Assembly (NCBI GenBank): GCA_030159075.1
Contig: BROG01000078.1
Span: 154,501-218,500, forward strand
Length of the DNA: 64,000 nt
Direction of reading: 5' to 3'
Source of the DNA: Atrina japonica
Lineage: Eukaryota; Mollusca; Bivalvia; Pterioida; Pinnidae
The notes beneath the pieces are model-generated. The model was not told the origin of the DNA, made no database searches, and worked only from the letters and a program-made list of their open reading frames with translations. Position numbers and translations under genes: made by a program. Shown here piece after piece: positions 45,480 through 57,698 of the stretch (the stretch's first letter is position 1; every line of letters begins with the position of its first letter).

Positions 45480-45925
45480 ACTAGACCGAATTTATCGTTT
45501 TAAGCTCACCTGAACGAATTTATCGTTTTTAGCTCAAACATTTTATTGACATCCAGAATCCAGAATTTATCGTCTTTAGCCCACCTGAAGCGAAGGTTCA
45601 AGTGAGTTTTTTGTCTGTTAACTTTTTACATTTTTGACTTCTTCTCCAAAACGACTGAAGGAATTTTGATGAAACATTATAGGAAGCATGCATTCAATGT
45701 CCTCTATCATGTTTATGCGTTTCGGCCCGATCGACCCAGGGGTGGGACAAAAGAGACCCCAGGGGGTACCCCTCTTTAAAAATTTTCAACTATAGAAATG
45801 CTGCATGGATTGAAAAACTGATTGCATCTGAGTGATCTACATAGTGTTTGTTCATTTTTTTTACCAGATTACCTATATCCTGGACTTCCTAATGATTTAT
45901 ACCTTGGTATCTGAGAGTTTTTATA
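45480..45925 (+). repeat. Dispersed repeat plus retroelement tail
   Basis: 45577-45845 is a single copy of the repeat triplicated in MRPL2 intron 3 ('gattttgatgaaacattata', 'gggtgggacaaaagagaccc'). It is preceded by short 'gaatttatcgtttttagctca' repeats at 45455-45580. 45845-45925 matches the retroelement tail ('tgtttgttcat', 'atcctggact', 'gatttataccttggtatctg'). Confidence 0.7.
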
Positions 45926-45944
45926 TTAAGTTTGTCTCTCACTT

Positions 45945-46130
45945 CTGGTTCAAGCCGCTGCTGGAACCTAAGCTGACTTTTGTGAGAAGATTTGCCAGTT
46001 TACTTGCTGAAGGCCGGGGACTCTTCCAGGGTACGTCGTATTCGGATTCTCTCCTGCACCATTAAAACATTAAAACTGACCGACACCATTTAACTGAAAA
46101 ATTGTTGAGTGTGACGTCAAACACCATTAA
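45945..46130 (+). mobile_element. SINE, Ser/Leu family, 3' portion
   Basis: 'ctggaacctaagctgacttt', 'gagaagatttgccagtttac', 'ttgctgaaggcc', 'accatttaactgaaaaattg' and 'ttgagtgtgacgt'. It runs straight on from the retroelement tail. Confidence 0.7.
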
Positions 46131-47689
46131 AGAAACACAATTTAAAATTAAAGTCACCGAATACATTTTGCACGTCTCTGTACCTTCCTAGGTCATTTTG
46201 AGCATGTAACAGGAAACACACCTATATTTATGTTGGCCTAAGCAGACGACAGCTACGGCAATGGAGGATGATATTCTGCACAGAAATGTTTGCGTGCAAA
46301 CTAAACTACTGTGTAAGTTATAGTTCTTCTTATTCTAATGTCCCTCTGGGATTGACAACACATTGACAAACATTCCATGTCGCATTATTGTCTAACGGCG
46401 CGATAAATTTTATATCAAATGTTATCAGTGTATGATAAAAGGTGTAAGAAATTATTAACACGTAATGAAACATATTTTACATTATATAACACCGAAGGTG
46501 AGTATTCAGAGCAAACATTTAACAACTTCAAACGCTGAGAAATTTTGCAAAATATCTTTTGACGGCTTATCAAGCTTGAATAAAACTTTTGAATATCTGT
46601 TTTAGTTTGATAATATCAATGACGACATTTTAAACATAATAAACTAACAGAGATAAGGGAGTGGATGTAATCCATTTCTATAGATGACACGAAGTTACAC
46701 TATGGTGTGGAATGCCTAAATACAAAAGCTAACAAATAGGTGTTAGAAAACAATTTATACCAAACAAATATTTGAGCAATATTCATTTTGACTAGCAGAG
46801 AAAAAACAAAAACTAAATTTGGACATTTCTGAAGCTTTCGTGAAATGAATAACATCCATCGTCAGTTTTTTACGACTATATGTAATCTTAATACATATAT
46901 TGGTTACTATCAGGGGTGTACTTGCGTTAGAAAATATAGGCACACGCCAACACATGCTTTCCAAAAATATCGAAAAATATATCATATAGAGACAACGCCA
47001 TGAATCTATATCTACATCAAATCAAACAATTATGCATCTAGAAATGTTGAAAACCTTTTTTTTTATCGTTGGATCCCCGAGTCTTGAGTGGCCCCAGAAC
47101 CCCCACGGTAATAAGTGTCTACAGTTACTTTCAATTCTAGATACGCAAATATTCGAAATAATCATCTCGATATAAGACCGTGCAAAACTGAATCTTCTTA
47201 ACTCACCCATCTCTAAGGTCACACTAGACTCACCAAAATTTATAAAAAGTATACTACCGTCATAAATCAAGAACGAACAAGTAAATAATGTATATAAAAT
47301 CATTGTAAAATTTGCTGCTAAATCAAAAACCCCTGAATCCTGCCAATGGACTTATCATCCTTTGAAATGGACGAGTTCAAATTCGACTAGAGGGGTCAAT
47401 ACATTAAAGTGGTAGCATCGGTTTCTGTCTGTATATTATTTACCTGTTTACAATATGGAGTTATTTATCGTAACTGTTTTTCATTTTTCGGAAAATGTAA
47501 ATATACAACATCCTATATACAAACTTTACCTTTGCTAAAAATTTTAAAAACGTATAAAAATGTTATTTGTAAGTCATATTTTAACTTCATTTCTACAAAT
47601 TTTTCCTTAAATTTTCAAAAAATGACTCGAAACTTCCCAATTTACTATTGCCATAATTATCAAAAGAACTAGCAAATCGAAGAAATGAA
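46131..47689. other. Intergenic, nothing recognised
   Basis: AT-rich, only short random ORFs, no repeat unit identified. Confidence 0.35.
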
Positions 47690-48080
47690 TCTGGATTCAG
47701 AAGACATCAAGTTTTCTCGATACTCAAGCTCACCTTTTTATACTATTTTTGTCATTTGTAAAACTTCTGGTGCGTCTGATTAGGATACACAATATGTTTT
47801 TTTTCATTCACCTCAAAAACACTGAATCATATTGATAATTTCCTCATAAAATTCGGAAAATACGTCGAGTGTGTTTTCTCAGAATTTTAGCATCATTATA
47901 CCCAAACTATATTTTGATGTTTCTGAAGTTTTCTTCAAAAGAGCAATATATATTTTTTATTATTCGCAATAATTTATTGTATGTGATAATTGTTTGTAAA
48001 AATGTCCAATTGCTATATAAATACTCTAAATCCTTTAATGTGACTTAAGCTTCAATATTTTGTAAATCTGGTAACTTTCC
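47690..48080. mobile_element. Diverged MITE related to 23327-23712
   Basis: Shares 'atactcaagctcacctttt', 'tttgtaaaacttc', 'tgattaggata', 'gtttctgaagttttcttcaa' and 'gagcaata' in the same order as the complete copy. The terminal repeats are eroded. Confidence 0.6.
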
Positions 48081-48249
48081 TTCTTGTTTATAATCAAGCT
48101 TGTTCCAGAGCTAGACGAAGATGTTCACGACCCAAGTTCTCATGTTTTTAGTAGTTTGAACACGTATCATTCCAGCACCATTTATATCTACACTGCGTAT
48201 AATTTGATATCACCATAAGCAGAGACATATACAGTTATATAACAATATT

Positions 48250-49065
48250 CAATGATGCAACTTTTTATTTTTCTCTATGTGTCTAATATAAAATCCACAT
48301 TTTAAAACTATTGAAAAGTAATTTGTTATTTGATTTCAATGAATTTCCCTGTTAACCATAAATGTTTTAGTTTCTTCGTTTGTTTTGTTGTAGATTTCCA
48401 TCCAATTTTTTGTAGTACTGATGAGTTTTGTATGACACAAACTTTTAAGGGGCATTAGCTGTGTTTACCAAAACAATTTATTTCGATTTTTTTCTACTTC
48501 ACTACTTGTACTTGATGTACAATAACAAATAAGAACTATACACAGTCCATAAAATCTTATATTCCTATATATTGTGTTAAAATAAGGTCAGATCTAGTGT
48601 AGTATGCAGATATATACATATAGTAAGGTTGAATAAATCAAATGCAAGTGAATAATTGCCAAACTGGGTTTCTCAATCAATTTTCACAAAATATATAGGA
48701 GTATAAGAATTTTCTGCCCGTGTTTATCTCTTTTTTGTTACTGTATATCAATCAAAGTAGTTAAAAAGGAAAGAATATTTTGGGAAAAAAACCCACAGGA
48801 AATGCCCCTTTAAATGTCGCTTTTTAATATGTGTAAATGGGGAATTGTGACATAAAGAAATCAATTTTCTGTTAAAATTGTTGAATCTTGAAAACAGATG
48901 TTAAACATTATGAGCAAATACACATTGAAAATGTTAGATATTTTGAGTTTTATGGTATCATTTTATCAAAGTTGTTTTAGAAATTACTTTCCATAAATGT
49001 TTCAAAAAATTTTGAATTCATATGAAATATTTAGAGAAAAAAAGTTGCATCAATTTTGGCGCGTC
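48250..49065. mobile_element. Tc1-like element interrupted by a MITE
   Basis: The left end 'gatgcaactttttatttttc' and right end 'gagaaaaaaagttgcatcaa' followed by 'ttttggcgcgtcac' are inverted and match the termini of 22661-23140. It is split by the MITE at 48445-48813. No transposase reading frame. Confidence 0.7.
48445..48813. mobile_element. MITE with TTAARGGGGCATT ends, nested
   Basis: The left end 'ttaaggggcattagctgtgt' and right end 'cacaggaaatgcccctttaa' are inverted. TTAA is present at both ends. A second, shorter copy is at 57435-57698. Both contain 'gcaagtgaa', 'gggtttctcaatcaattttc' or 'gggcttctcaagcaattttc'. Confidence 0.8.
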
Positions 49066-49640
49066 ACATAAATGTATAACTCATATGCCTCTGCCATAAA
49101 GTGCCAGTCATAATTGAGAGTCAACATCTTACTGTACTGGTTTCTGTCTTCAATTACAAGATGACTGATAACCGAAATGTATAAACTCAGTACATAAGTG
49201 ATTCATTAGTTAGGTTCAGAGTGAAATTATCATGAACAGATTGAAGCTAGCTGTAAGGATGTATCTATAGTTTTAAATTTCTTTCGGAACTCTACCGGTC
49301 TGTGGCAACTGACTTTGCACTCTGAGACACAGGGGTCAAATCCCATTAAACTATTGTCCGATTCACATAAGGTGGCGGGGCGGAGTAACCTTTTGATTAT
49401 CATACGGATGATTCAACTCGCTTTTCGGTTATCACTAGCTTCACGGGAAAAATGTTTTATTCCGCACTGAACACTCTTTTATGTATGGTGACAAGTACGA
49501 ACGATTACTCTAGTTATAATCTTAATGTTATGCTTTATTACCAATAATTTAAACTCGCCCAGGTCAAGAATAGGTTCACGAAACTCCACACCACCAGGTT
49601 ATATGGATTGGACTATAGGTGAATTTCATACCGAAACTGT
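49066..49640. other. Intergenic, nothing recognised
   Basis: No supported feature. Confidence 0.35.
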
Positions 49641-49649
49641 GTTGCAAAA

Positions 49650-49795
49650 TATAAAAATTTCAGATACCAAAGTATAAATCAATAGAATGTCCAGGATATA
49701 GATACAAATCCGGTAAAAATGGACAAACACGGACCTCTGGAAACCAAGAGGTGGGATCAAGTGCCATGGAGGAGTAAGCATCCCTAATATGCTAT
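49650..49795 (-). mobile_element. Retroelement 3' tail fragment
   Basis: On the minus strand: 'gcttactcctccatggcact', 'tgatcccacctcttggtttc', 'cagaggtccgtgtttgtcc', 'cggatttgtatc', 'gatttatactttggtatctg'. This is the best-preserved match to the tail after 32624. Confidence 0.8.
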
Positions 49796-49799
49796 ATTG

Positions 49800-50320
49800 C
49801 AAGAGGGATAACCCCGAGTGACTTTTCAATTCTAACGTTGTATTAGACTTACTAAAAGGCCAAATCATATGATAAATGTCAATTTTTAAATTAATAATGC
49901 CATCAAAATGTAGCATTGCATTGTTAATTATTATAATAGCATAATTATTGGTTTTATATGGTTCAATGCTTGTACCAGAAGACACATTTGTTAATATTCA
50001 ATGAGTATGCTTGCGGAAGGAAGGAGAAAAGGTATGGAAATATCGTAACTATACCGCAAACCTATACATACTCTTTTCATATTTCAAATTTCATCTCTAT
50101 TTCACAGAAAAAAAAGATATTCAGAAGTCACGAATTTCAAAGTCAGTTGAAGAAAGTTAAAGATTTAAGGAAAAAATAATTCAAGTATATATATTATTTA
50201 GAGGATAAACTCAGAACTGTGGAAAATGTCAAATATTTTTTCTCAACTTACATTATTCAAGACATCTGAAATTATTTGAGAAAAAATATCTTTGAGGAAA
50301 TCTCAAATTCAGAGGTTTTG
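49800..50320. other. Intergenic, nothing recognised
   Basis: No supported feature. Confidence 0.35.
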
Positions 50321-50324
50321 TTTG

Positions 50325-50603
50325 TTTGTTTGTTGTTGTTTAACGTCCCACTCAAGAATATTTCACTCATATGGAGACGTCACCAAATGCCGGTGAAGGG
50401 CTTCAAATTGGCCTATGCTCGACACTTACGGCCATTGAACAGTGAGGGTTCTTTAACGTGCCGACACCTACTGTGACACGGGACCTCCAGCTTTTACTGT
50501 CTCATACGAAAGAAAGGAAACCAACCTGCCGCCGTCGGGACTCGAACTCACGACCTCACGATCCAGAGTCGAGCGCGCTACCGACTGAGCCAGCCCGGCT
50601 CCA
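50325..50603 (-). mobile_element. tRNA-derived SINE, complete copy
   Basis: Read on the minus strand: 'gccgggctggctcagtcggt' then 'agcgcgctcgac' (A box), 'gtgagttcgagtcccg' (B box). The body has 'gtcacagtaggtgtcggcac' and 'aatggccgtaagtgtcgag'. The tail ends 'cttgagtgggacgttaaac'. This is the clearest pol III promoter pair in the window. Older relative at 5070-5442. Confidence 0.85.
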
Positions 50604-50676
50604 AATTCAGAGGAACAACTCTCCTCTTAAGGTACTATTGCAAAATTGGTACATCGTTGTAAATCTTGTCTTGTGG

Positions 50677-50771
50677 AAGGTACGTCATCGTCGTAAAACC
50701 ACGGTTTGGAATCGCTATGTTCTTTCCTACGAGCGATTCCGGACCGTGGTTTTATGATGATGAAAGGTACG
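50677..50771. mobile_element. 79 bp palindromic MITE with 8 bp target duplication
   Basis: The element 50685-50763 is nearly all terminal inverted repeat: 'tcatcgtcgtaaaaccacgg' at the left and its partner 'ccgtggttttatgatgatga' at the right. AAGGTACG flanks it on both sides (50677-50684 and 50764-50771). An 8 bp duplication fits hAT-type transposition. The related, longer copy is at 63232-63509. Confidence 0.85.
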
Positions 50772-51114
50772 TATGTCGTATTATGGAAATTGTTTCTGTT
50801 TGGCCATAAAGGAATGGGGGATTGGACTGATAGCGAGCGGCGTGACCACTGAAAGACCATGCCAGTTGCCTACGAGCGATGTCTTGAAATTGTGAATTTA
50901 TCTAATTTTTAAGTGGTCCGTATTTTCTACACTAGCACAACACCATGAAGGAATCGCACAACTGCAACCTAGACTCCATCGAGGCATAGAAGCGTGCGAG
51001 AAGAGACCAAATGAAAAATGAAAATCATCCCTGAAAATATGGTTCGATCAGAGACCTCCATGTTGAAGTTCCATCGCTCTACCAACAGAAGTGTGATGAC
51101 GGCTGATCATAAAA

Positions 51115-51850
51115 AAGTTTGATAAACATCTCAAAGCTACGGTATTCATTTTTACAAGTGGGTACTCTTAGACGGATTTGGCAATACATTTAGATATATC
51201 ATTTGGCCTTGTAATGATACCTCTTTTTCTTTCGAAAATATATATTCATATCAAATTCGACCTCAAACTTCTCAAAGCCAAGATATTCATTTTTACAGTG
51301 GGTAAGCTTAGACGGATTTGGTAATACATGCCCAGATTTATTATTTGGCCTTGTATGATACCTCTTTTTCGTCCAGAAATATACATTCATATCAAATTCT
51401 AGCTCAGGCGATGGAATCTTAGTGACAGGAACGATCGTCTTGAGCATCTGTTTTGACCTCTTTTGTAAAACTATAACTTTGGTGATGATAATGATAAATA
51501 TAATAACCACTGGGTCGCTGCCACTACCGGTGGACCCTTTGAGTCCCTGGGGGTATACATAAGCCTAGTGCCCGGCATTTCGCCAACAGCCGATTATTTT
51601 GCAGTAGGGAAATATTTCGCCCAGATAGCACCATTTAAATTCTAAATTTCTCAAAGCTATGGTATTCATTTTACAATGGGTACTCGTAGACGGATTTGGC
51701 AATACATTTAGATTTATTATTTGCCCTTGTATGATACCACTTTTTCTTCTGGAAATATACATTCATATCAAATTCGAACTCAACTGATGAAATCTTATTG
51801 ATAGAAGCGATCGTCTTGGGCATTTGTTATGGTCTCTTTTGTAAAATAAT
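51115..51850 (-). repeat. 356 bp repeat family, tandem copies
   Basis: Repeated 'catttggccttgtatgatac', 'cattcatatcaaattcgacc', 'ggtattcatttttacagtgg' and 'gacggatttggcaatacatt' occur three times. 'ccctgggggtatacataagc' and 'gccactaccggtgg' at 51500-51580 match the 'ccctcggggactc' region of the plus-strand copies. Confidence 0.75.
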
Positions 51851-51989
51851 AACATTTGTATTGTTAATGATATTTTGAATGGTCATCTTATAATCTAAAT
51901 GACAGCTTAAATGGAATGGAATAAAATACAAACAACGTATCTATCAAACAAAAATATCTTTATTGAGCTACATTCATTTTTATGTAACT

Positions 51990-52075
51990 ATACACGCATC
52001 CGATAATGATGTTTGTCCTGACAAAACAAAATAACACACATCCGATAATGATGTTTGTCCTGACAAAACAGAAAT
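51990..52075. repeat. Two-copy tandem repeat, ~41 bp
   Basis: 'catccgataatgatgtttgt' plus 'cctgacaaaac' occurs at about 51998 and 52039. Confidence 0.85.
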
Positions 52076-52335
52076 ATCAAATAACATGAGCAATGATGAA
52101 CATATAGCACAGAAAAAAGTGAGGCTTATGAAAAATATCAAATTACATAATAAATTCACATCTTTCATGATCATTTGTATGAAAACTAAAAGCCATGTAG
52201 AATACAAGCTATTAAATAATGGATGTGAAAGCTTCGAAAAAGATCTTGGAAAGTAATATTTATCAATTTGTTTGTTTTCTTATAAAAGGAGTTACCATTA
52301 AAATTAAATTTCAAAATGAGATTTTACATTCACAT

Positions 52336-52339
<4 letters not shown>

Positions 52340-52396
<57 letters not shown>
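52340..52396. repeat. (AG)n microsatellite
   Basis: Perfect GA dinucleotide run of 57 bp. Confidence 0.97.
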
Positions 52397-52401
<5 letters not shown>

Positions 52402-55050
52402 AGTCAGGTATATTTAAGATCAAGCAATAGAGTAGAAAAAATCGCAATACAGTGGGTAGTATTATATTCACTTATTATAAAAATTCTGAAACTTTGATCC
52501 ACTGGAATTTTAAAATCACTTGCATTAGAATTTATATTTCAATTTGCAAAACTTCTTATTTTGAACATATTTTTCAAATTTTCAAAACATGAAAGAGCAA
52601 TACACCACCTGCTAAATATATTCATTTGTCAATTGGTAAATGTACCCAAAACATTTTTTAAATAAAAAACTTCGTTTTTCTTGTCAATATATTTGTAGAT
52701 TTTTTTCTTCATAAAAACAGATAAAAATGTGACTAGAGAAACATTTGTATTTTCATTCAAATTTTAAAAATAATTCAAAACTAATTTAACCCATTCACCC
52801 CTATAAACACATTTGGACTATTCTAAGTCATTGATTTAAAGAAGAGTCCATTGTTTTTCAGGGACTGACCAGTTAATGTATGCAGTGGGCAAGATGTCAA
52901 ATGTTAGACATTCCAGCAGTAACTGAAATAAATCCAAGCTTGTTTTCGTAAACAAAATACAGCAACTGGTAATAAATTAAATGGCAAGTCCAGGCTGGAA
53001 TCTTAAAAAGAAATCTAAATAATAATATCATTTTTTTTAATTAAGAAATACCAGCATGTTTCTGATGTAAAATAAAGTCTACTAAAAACAGACATATATA
53101 AAACCTAATATTATGCTTCTGCTTAAAGGTACAAGTAATTAAACTTTTTTCAGTTTCAAAATAAATTTCCAAGTGATTCTGTTATTGAGATTCTCTCTTC
53201 CTCAGACATACAGACAGAGAATTCCAACAAATTGTTTTCCAGAGATCTATATAATGCAGTGGTCGCTATGCTACTTCCCCATCAACAACGTAGTAACAAC
53301 TGTAATAAGAGTTACCTCCCTTATCACAAAGATTTTCTGACTTCGTTTTCTTATACAGAAAATATGACAAATAATCCATTGTAGGAAATTGACATCTAAT
53401 ATCATCTTTGAATAATAAATGTGTAAAATAAATACTGGTTGAGTATTCAGATATACTAGTGGGCAAGGTAAAATATCATTTGAGGCATAATATAGCCTAC
53501 TTCTGGCTGTGACTGTGTAACTTTTAAGTTTCATCAAAATCAGGGATTTTCCACACTTGTTTGGGAATGACCGTAGACCTTTTGAATAGGAATTTTAGCG
53601 ACATTTTATTGAAATTGTGAAAAATCTAAAAATACACAAAAGTGTATGAAAGTATAAGACTCTTTAAGTGCAGTGTCATTGGACTTCAATTGGGAAATTT
53701 CTACTGCAAATTGGGAAAAATGTATTTCAGTTGTATTGGGAATAGGCCTTATTTTGGCACCCTACGATGGGGTGAAAAATCCCTGAAAATGGTATGTGAA
53801 AATATTCCAAATTCTCACTTTAGAAGGCATTCACAAGTCATAGATAATTTTAATTTTCAAATTCAATAAAACCTAAAATTAATTAGATGTAAATGAAGTT
53901 AAAATATGAACTGTGAAAATCAAATGGCTATATCGATCACTGAAAAAAAACCCCACTGCCCCCTTTTAAAAAAATGCTTAGGAGTGACAGAATAATTATT
54001 ATATGAAGTGGTGATGACCTTTACATGGAGTCTGCCAGGACGAATCTTATTTGTACATGCAAATGGATACTAACTAATGGGAGATAACTCTAGTGATAAT
54101 GATAAAAAAAATATATGAGGCATGGAGTTTGAGCTTTGATTTTATCAAAAATACAAAATACATTACCAATGAAAAATGAAAATATACATATACAAAGGTT
54201 CAGTTATTGCAAATGTTTCCAACATTTTACAATAAATGAATACATAATACATTTATCAAGGTCGTAATAGCCATACAGAAATTTCACAACCCATTTGGAT
54301 TTGTCCGAATTTGTCCAACTGGATTTTAAAATTTTCAGAGAATATCAAATGTTCACATATTTCTTAATTTTTTAAAATTTCAGACGGAATTCAGACAAAC
54401 TCAGACAGTTGAAAGAAAACATACTCTTCATACAAGTTTACAAAAAAAACAAAAACAAAACAAAATAATCAAAGCGTGGAAGAAATTTTGTTGAATATAA
54501 TTATCAATTTTGCTAAATTCTTATTAGACAAAGTCTGCACTTATATTGTTTTAATGAGGATATAATTGTAGACGAGAAACTGACGCTCTTCATACAATAT
54601 GAACTGCAATTCTTATGAATTATTTTCTTCAAAATTTGACATACTGCACCATGACTGTACAGAAATTTTGCCATCTGAATAAAAAACACGAATTTCCCAA
54701 TTTTAGAAAAAATTATGATTTTCCCAATCTGTCTAGCACCGGTTCATTTCCAAAAATAAGGTATGAGAGCCCTGATTGTGAAAGAATCCATGCCCCAGTA
54801 TGCATATTTGTATGAAAAAAATTAATATTGCACTAGATTGAATAATCGAAACATGCTTTATTACACTGCGGTAAACGTTTAAAAGTTGTTAAGTATTTTT
54901 AAAAGTCATTCATCCCCAAGGACACATTTGGACTGATCAAAGTCCTTGATTTACAAAAGAGTCCATTGTTTTTCAGGGGTTGATGCGTTTAGGACAAATT
55001 ATTAGGACAGAAAAGTTACAGCTCAATTTGATATATATATATATAGAGAG
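52397..55050. other. Intergenic, two short dispersed repeats
   Basis: Copies of the small repeat described at 19184-19285 lie at 52790-52880 and 54890-54990 ('acatttggact', 'gagtccattgtttttcaggg'). Nothing else recognised. Confidence 0.45.
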
Positions 55051-55279
55051 AGAAAAACAATAACAAAAATGATTATATAGGATATAATGCGTACAGGCAC
55101 CTGAGATCAGATATATCAATATATATTTTATTATCTATATAAAATGGCTGTCTATCAACGACATGGCCCGTCATATGGTTAGCATGATTGAGGAAGAAAT
55201 GAAAGATATATACGTTATGAAAAAAAATTATGTAACGGTAACAATTGTTTTGATTAAAACAGATGATCATACTAATCAC

Positions 55280-55957
55280 ATACATTACCATATCACATAC
55301 ATACACTGTACTAACATACCCCATACATACACTGTACTATCATACCCCATACATACACTGTACTAACATACCCCATACATACACTCATACATACACTGTA
55401 CTATCATACCCCATACATACACTGTACTAACACTGTACTATACCCCATACATACACTGTACTAACATACCCCATACATACACTGTACTAACATACCCCAT
55501 ACATACACTGTACTATCATACCCCATACATACACTGTACTAACATACCCCATACATACACTGTACTATCATACCCCATACATACACTGTACTAACATACC
55601 CCATACATACACTGTACTATACCCCATACCCCATACATACACTGTACTATCATACCCCATACATACACTGTACTAACATAAACATACACCCATACATACA
55701 CTGTACTAACATACCCCATACATACACTGTAACTATCATACCCCAGACCCATACATACACTGTACTAACATACCCCATACATACACTGTACTACTACCCC
55801 ATATATAACATACCCCATACATACACTGTACTAACATACCCCATACACTGTACACATAACCCCATACATACACTGTACTAACATACCCCATACATACACT
55901 GTACTAACATACCCCATACATACACTGTACTACCATACCCCATACATACACTGTACT
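55280..55957. repeat. Minisatellite, ~26 bp unit, ~25 copies
   Basis: The unit is 'cataccccatacatacactg' plus 'tactaa' or 'tactat'. Decayed units continue at 56150-56400, beyond an inserted MITE. Confidence 0.95.
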
Positions 55958-55964
55958 TCCCAGG

Positions 55965-56147
55965 CCACAAAATAACAGAAATTGTTGTAACCCATTTACA
56001 GGTTACACTAAAAGAATGAATGTAACCAGAATTTTATGATGGCAATAATGAAGACTTAATAATGAAATTTATTGAGAACGGAAAGGAGGTTACTATTTGT
56101 TGTAACATTCACATAACCTGAATGATCTCCCCTGTGTTATTTTGTGG
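55965..56147. mobile_element. MITE with CYACAAAATAACA ends, copy 2, inside the minisatellite
   Basis: Starts 'ccacaaaataacagaaattg' and ends 'cctgtgttattttgtgg'. It is the reverse complement of the 22026-22214 element along its length, and interrupts the 26 bp array. Confidence 0.85.
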
Positions 56148-56400
56148 TCTGCTACCATAGCCCATACAAAAACAGTCCTACCAGTATTCCAATAACCATA
56201 CTCCATACATACACTGTACTACCATACCCCATACATTAACTGCCCATACATAATGTGATATTGTTCTACCAGTATTTCATTACATTACCATACCCCATAC
56301 ATACACTGTACTAACATACCTCATACATACACTGCACTACCATACCCCACACATACACTGTTTTTTCAGTATTCCAATACGTAACCATAACCCATACATA

Positions 56401-57000
56401 ATATTCCTACACTTTACCATATATATTATAAATCACATACATTACACATACCAGTAATTACAATCATACCCGTTACATACATAGAAATTAATTACATCTC
56501 ATACAATCAAATTGAAAAGGTGGTAAATGCTCAAACCTGACCTAATCCATAAAATGAATTGTTAAAAATGTCTCAAAATGGCAAAAACATGGCTTAAATT
56601 CTGAAGTGTCTCAAAAAAATTTCTGCTAAGAAGAGACTTTCAAAACTGAGATACATGTGTAGTCAGAAAAACATTCAGTGCTTCCTGATGAAGGTTATTT
56701 ACCGCAGGCCAAAAGTTTGGAATTTACCTCTAGCATCTCCGAGAGTCAATATTGTCTGGGAACCAATAAATAATAATAATAAAAAAGTTTTTGGAATTTA
56801 CAGTTTTTTACAAAATTATTATTTTACATAATTTTTGTTCTCCGTGGAGATAGGCTGTCTAGTTGAGATTATCAATTTAAGTCCATGCGATCAGAATCAA
56901 CATGACGAGCAATAACCATAAACATAATTTTTTACCGAAATAGAACTATTGATACTGCTACACGACAAACTTTGAACGAGCACGTTTAATAATGACTTTG
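56401..57000. other. Intergenic, nothing recognised
   Basis: No supported feature. Confidence 0.35.
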
Positions 57001-57005
57001 GGAGT

Positions 57006-57348
57006 ATAGTGGAACCTGCCTTGAGCTACCGCCCCACCAGCCACACAACTTGTGTCTCAAGAGAGGTGGTGCCTTATAAGACGTTTCACATTAAAGGGTA
57101 CCGTAATTTAAATTAACGGTTCTTTGAGAGCAGTGACAGGTGTTGTCTCATGACAGTGGTCTCTCAAGACATGTTTCACTGTACAGTGGAATCTGTATTG
57201 AAAGGCCACTCTCATGAAAGACCACCTGTCTTGTAAGACCACATTCTGAAGAACCACTTGGATAACTAACCGTTTAAATAAAACCTCTTTTGAGAGACCA
57301 CCTTTTTCTAGAGAAATTTTAGGTGGTCTCTCAAGACAGGTTCTGCTG
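57006..57348. mobile_element. Two adjacent MITEs of the CAGTGGAACCTGTC family
   Basis: The first runs from 'agtggaacctgccttgag' (57008) to 'ctcaagacatgtttcactgt' (57183). The second starts at once with 'cagtggaatctgtattga' (57184) and ends 'tctcaagacaggttctgctg' (57348). The second is in opposite orientation to the copy at 21831-22013. Confidence 0.75.
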
Positions 57349-57434
57349 TATCCCAATTCTATTTGAAACATAAAATGTTGGAATATTTCATCATTAGCGG
57401 CAGTTATAAAATATCATGTTATGACACATTTCTT

Positions 57435-57698
57435 TTAAAGGGGCATTAGCTGTGTTTACTTAAAAAAAAGAAATTATGATTTTTTTCTACTTTTATAAAG
57501 AGTAAGGTTGTGTTAGTCAACTGCAAGTGAAAACGTTTCAAGCCTGGGCTTCTCAAGCAATTTTCACAAAAAATGACAGAAATTTGAAAATTTTTATGCC
57601 TGTCTGTATATCTCTTTTTTGTTGTTGTTTACCAATCTAAGTAGTAAAAAATGGAAAAAAACTGAAAAAACACACACACACAGCCAATGCTCCTTTAA
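57435..57698. mobile_element. MITE with TTAARGGGGCATT ends, copy 2
   Basis: 'ttaaaggggcattagctgtg' at the left, 'gccaatgctcctttaa' at the right; 264 bp. Shorter than the nested copy at 48445-48813 through an internal deletion. Confidence 0.8.

Noticed and set aside
50520..50603. Functional tRNA gene (minus)
   Set aside because: A and B boxes are present, but the acceptor stem and anticodon arm do not form and the sequence continues into a SINE body shared with 5070-5442.
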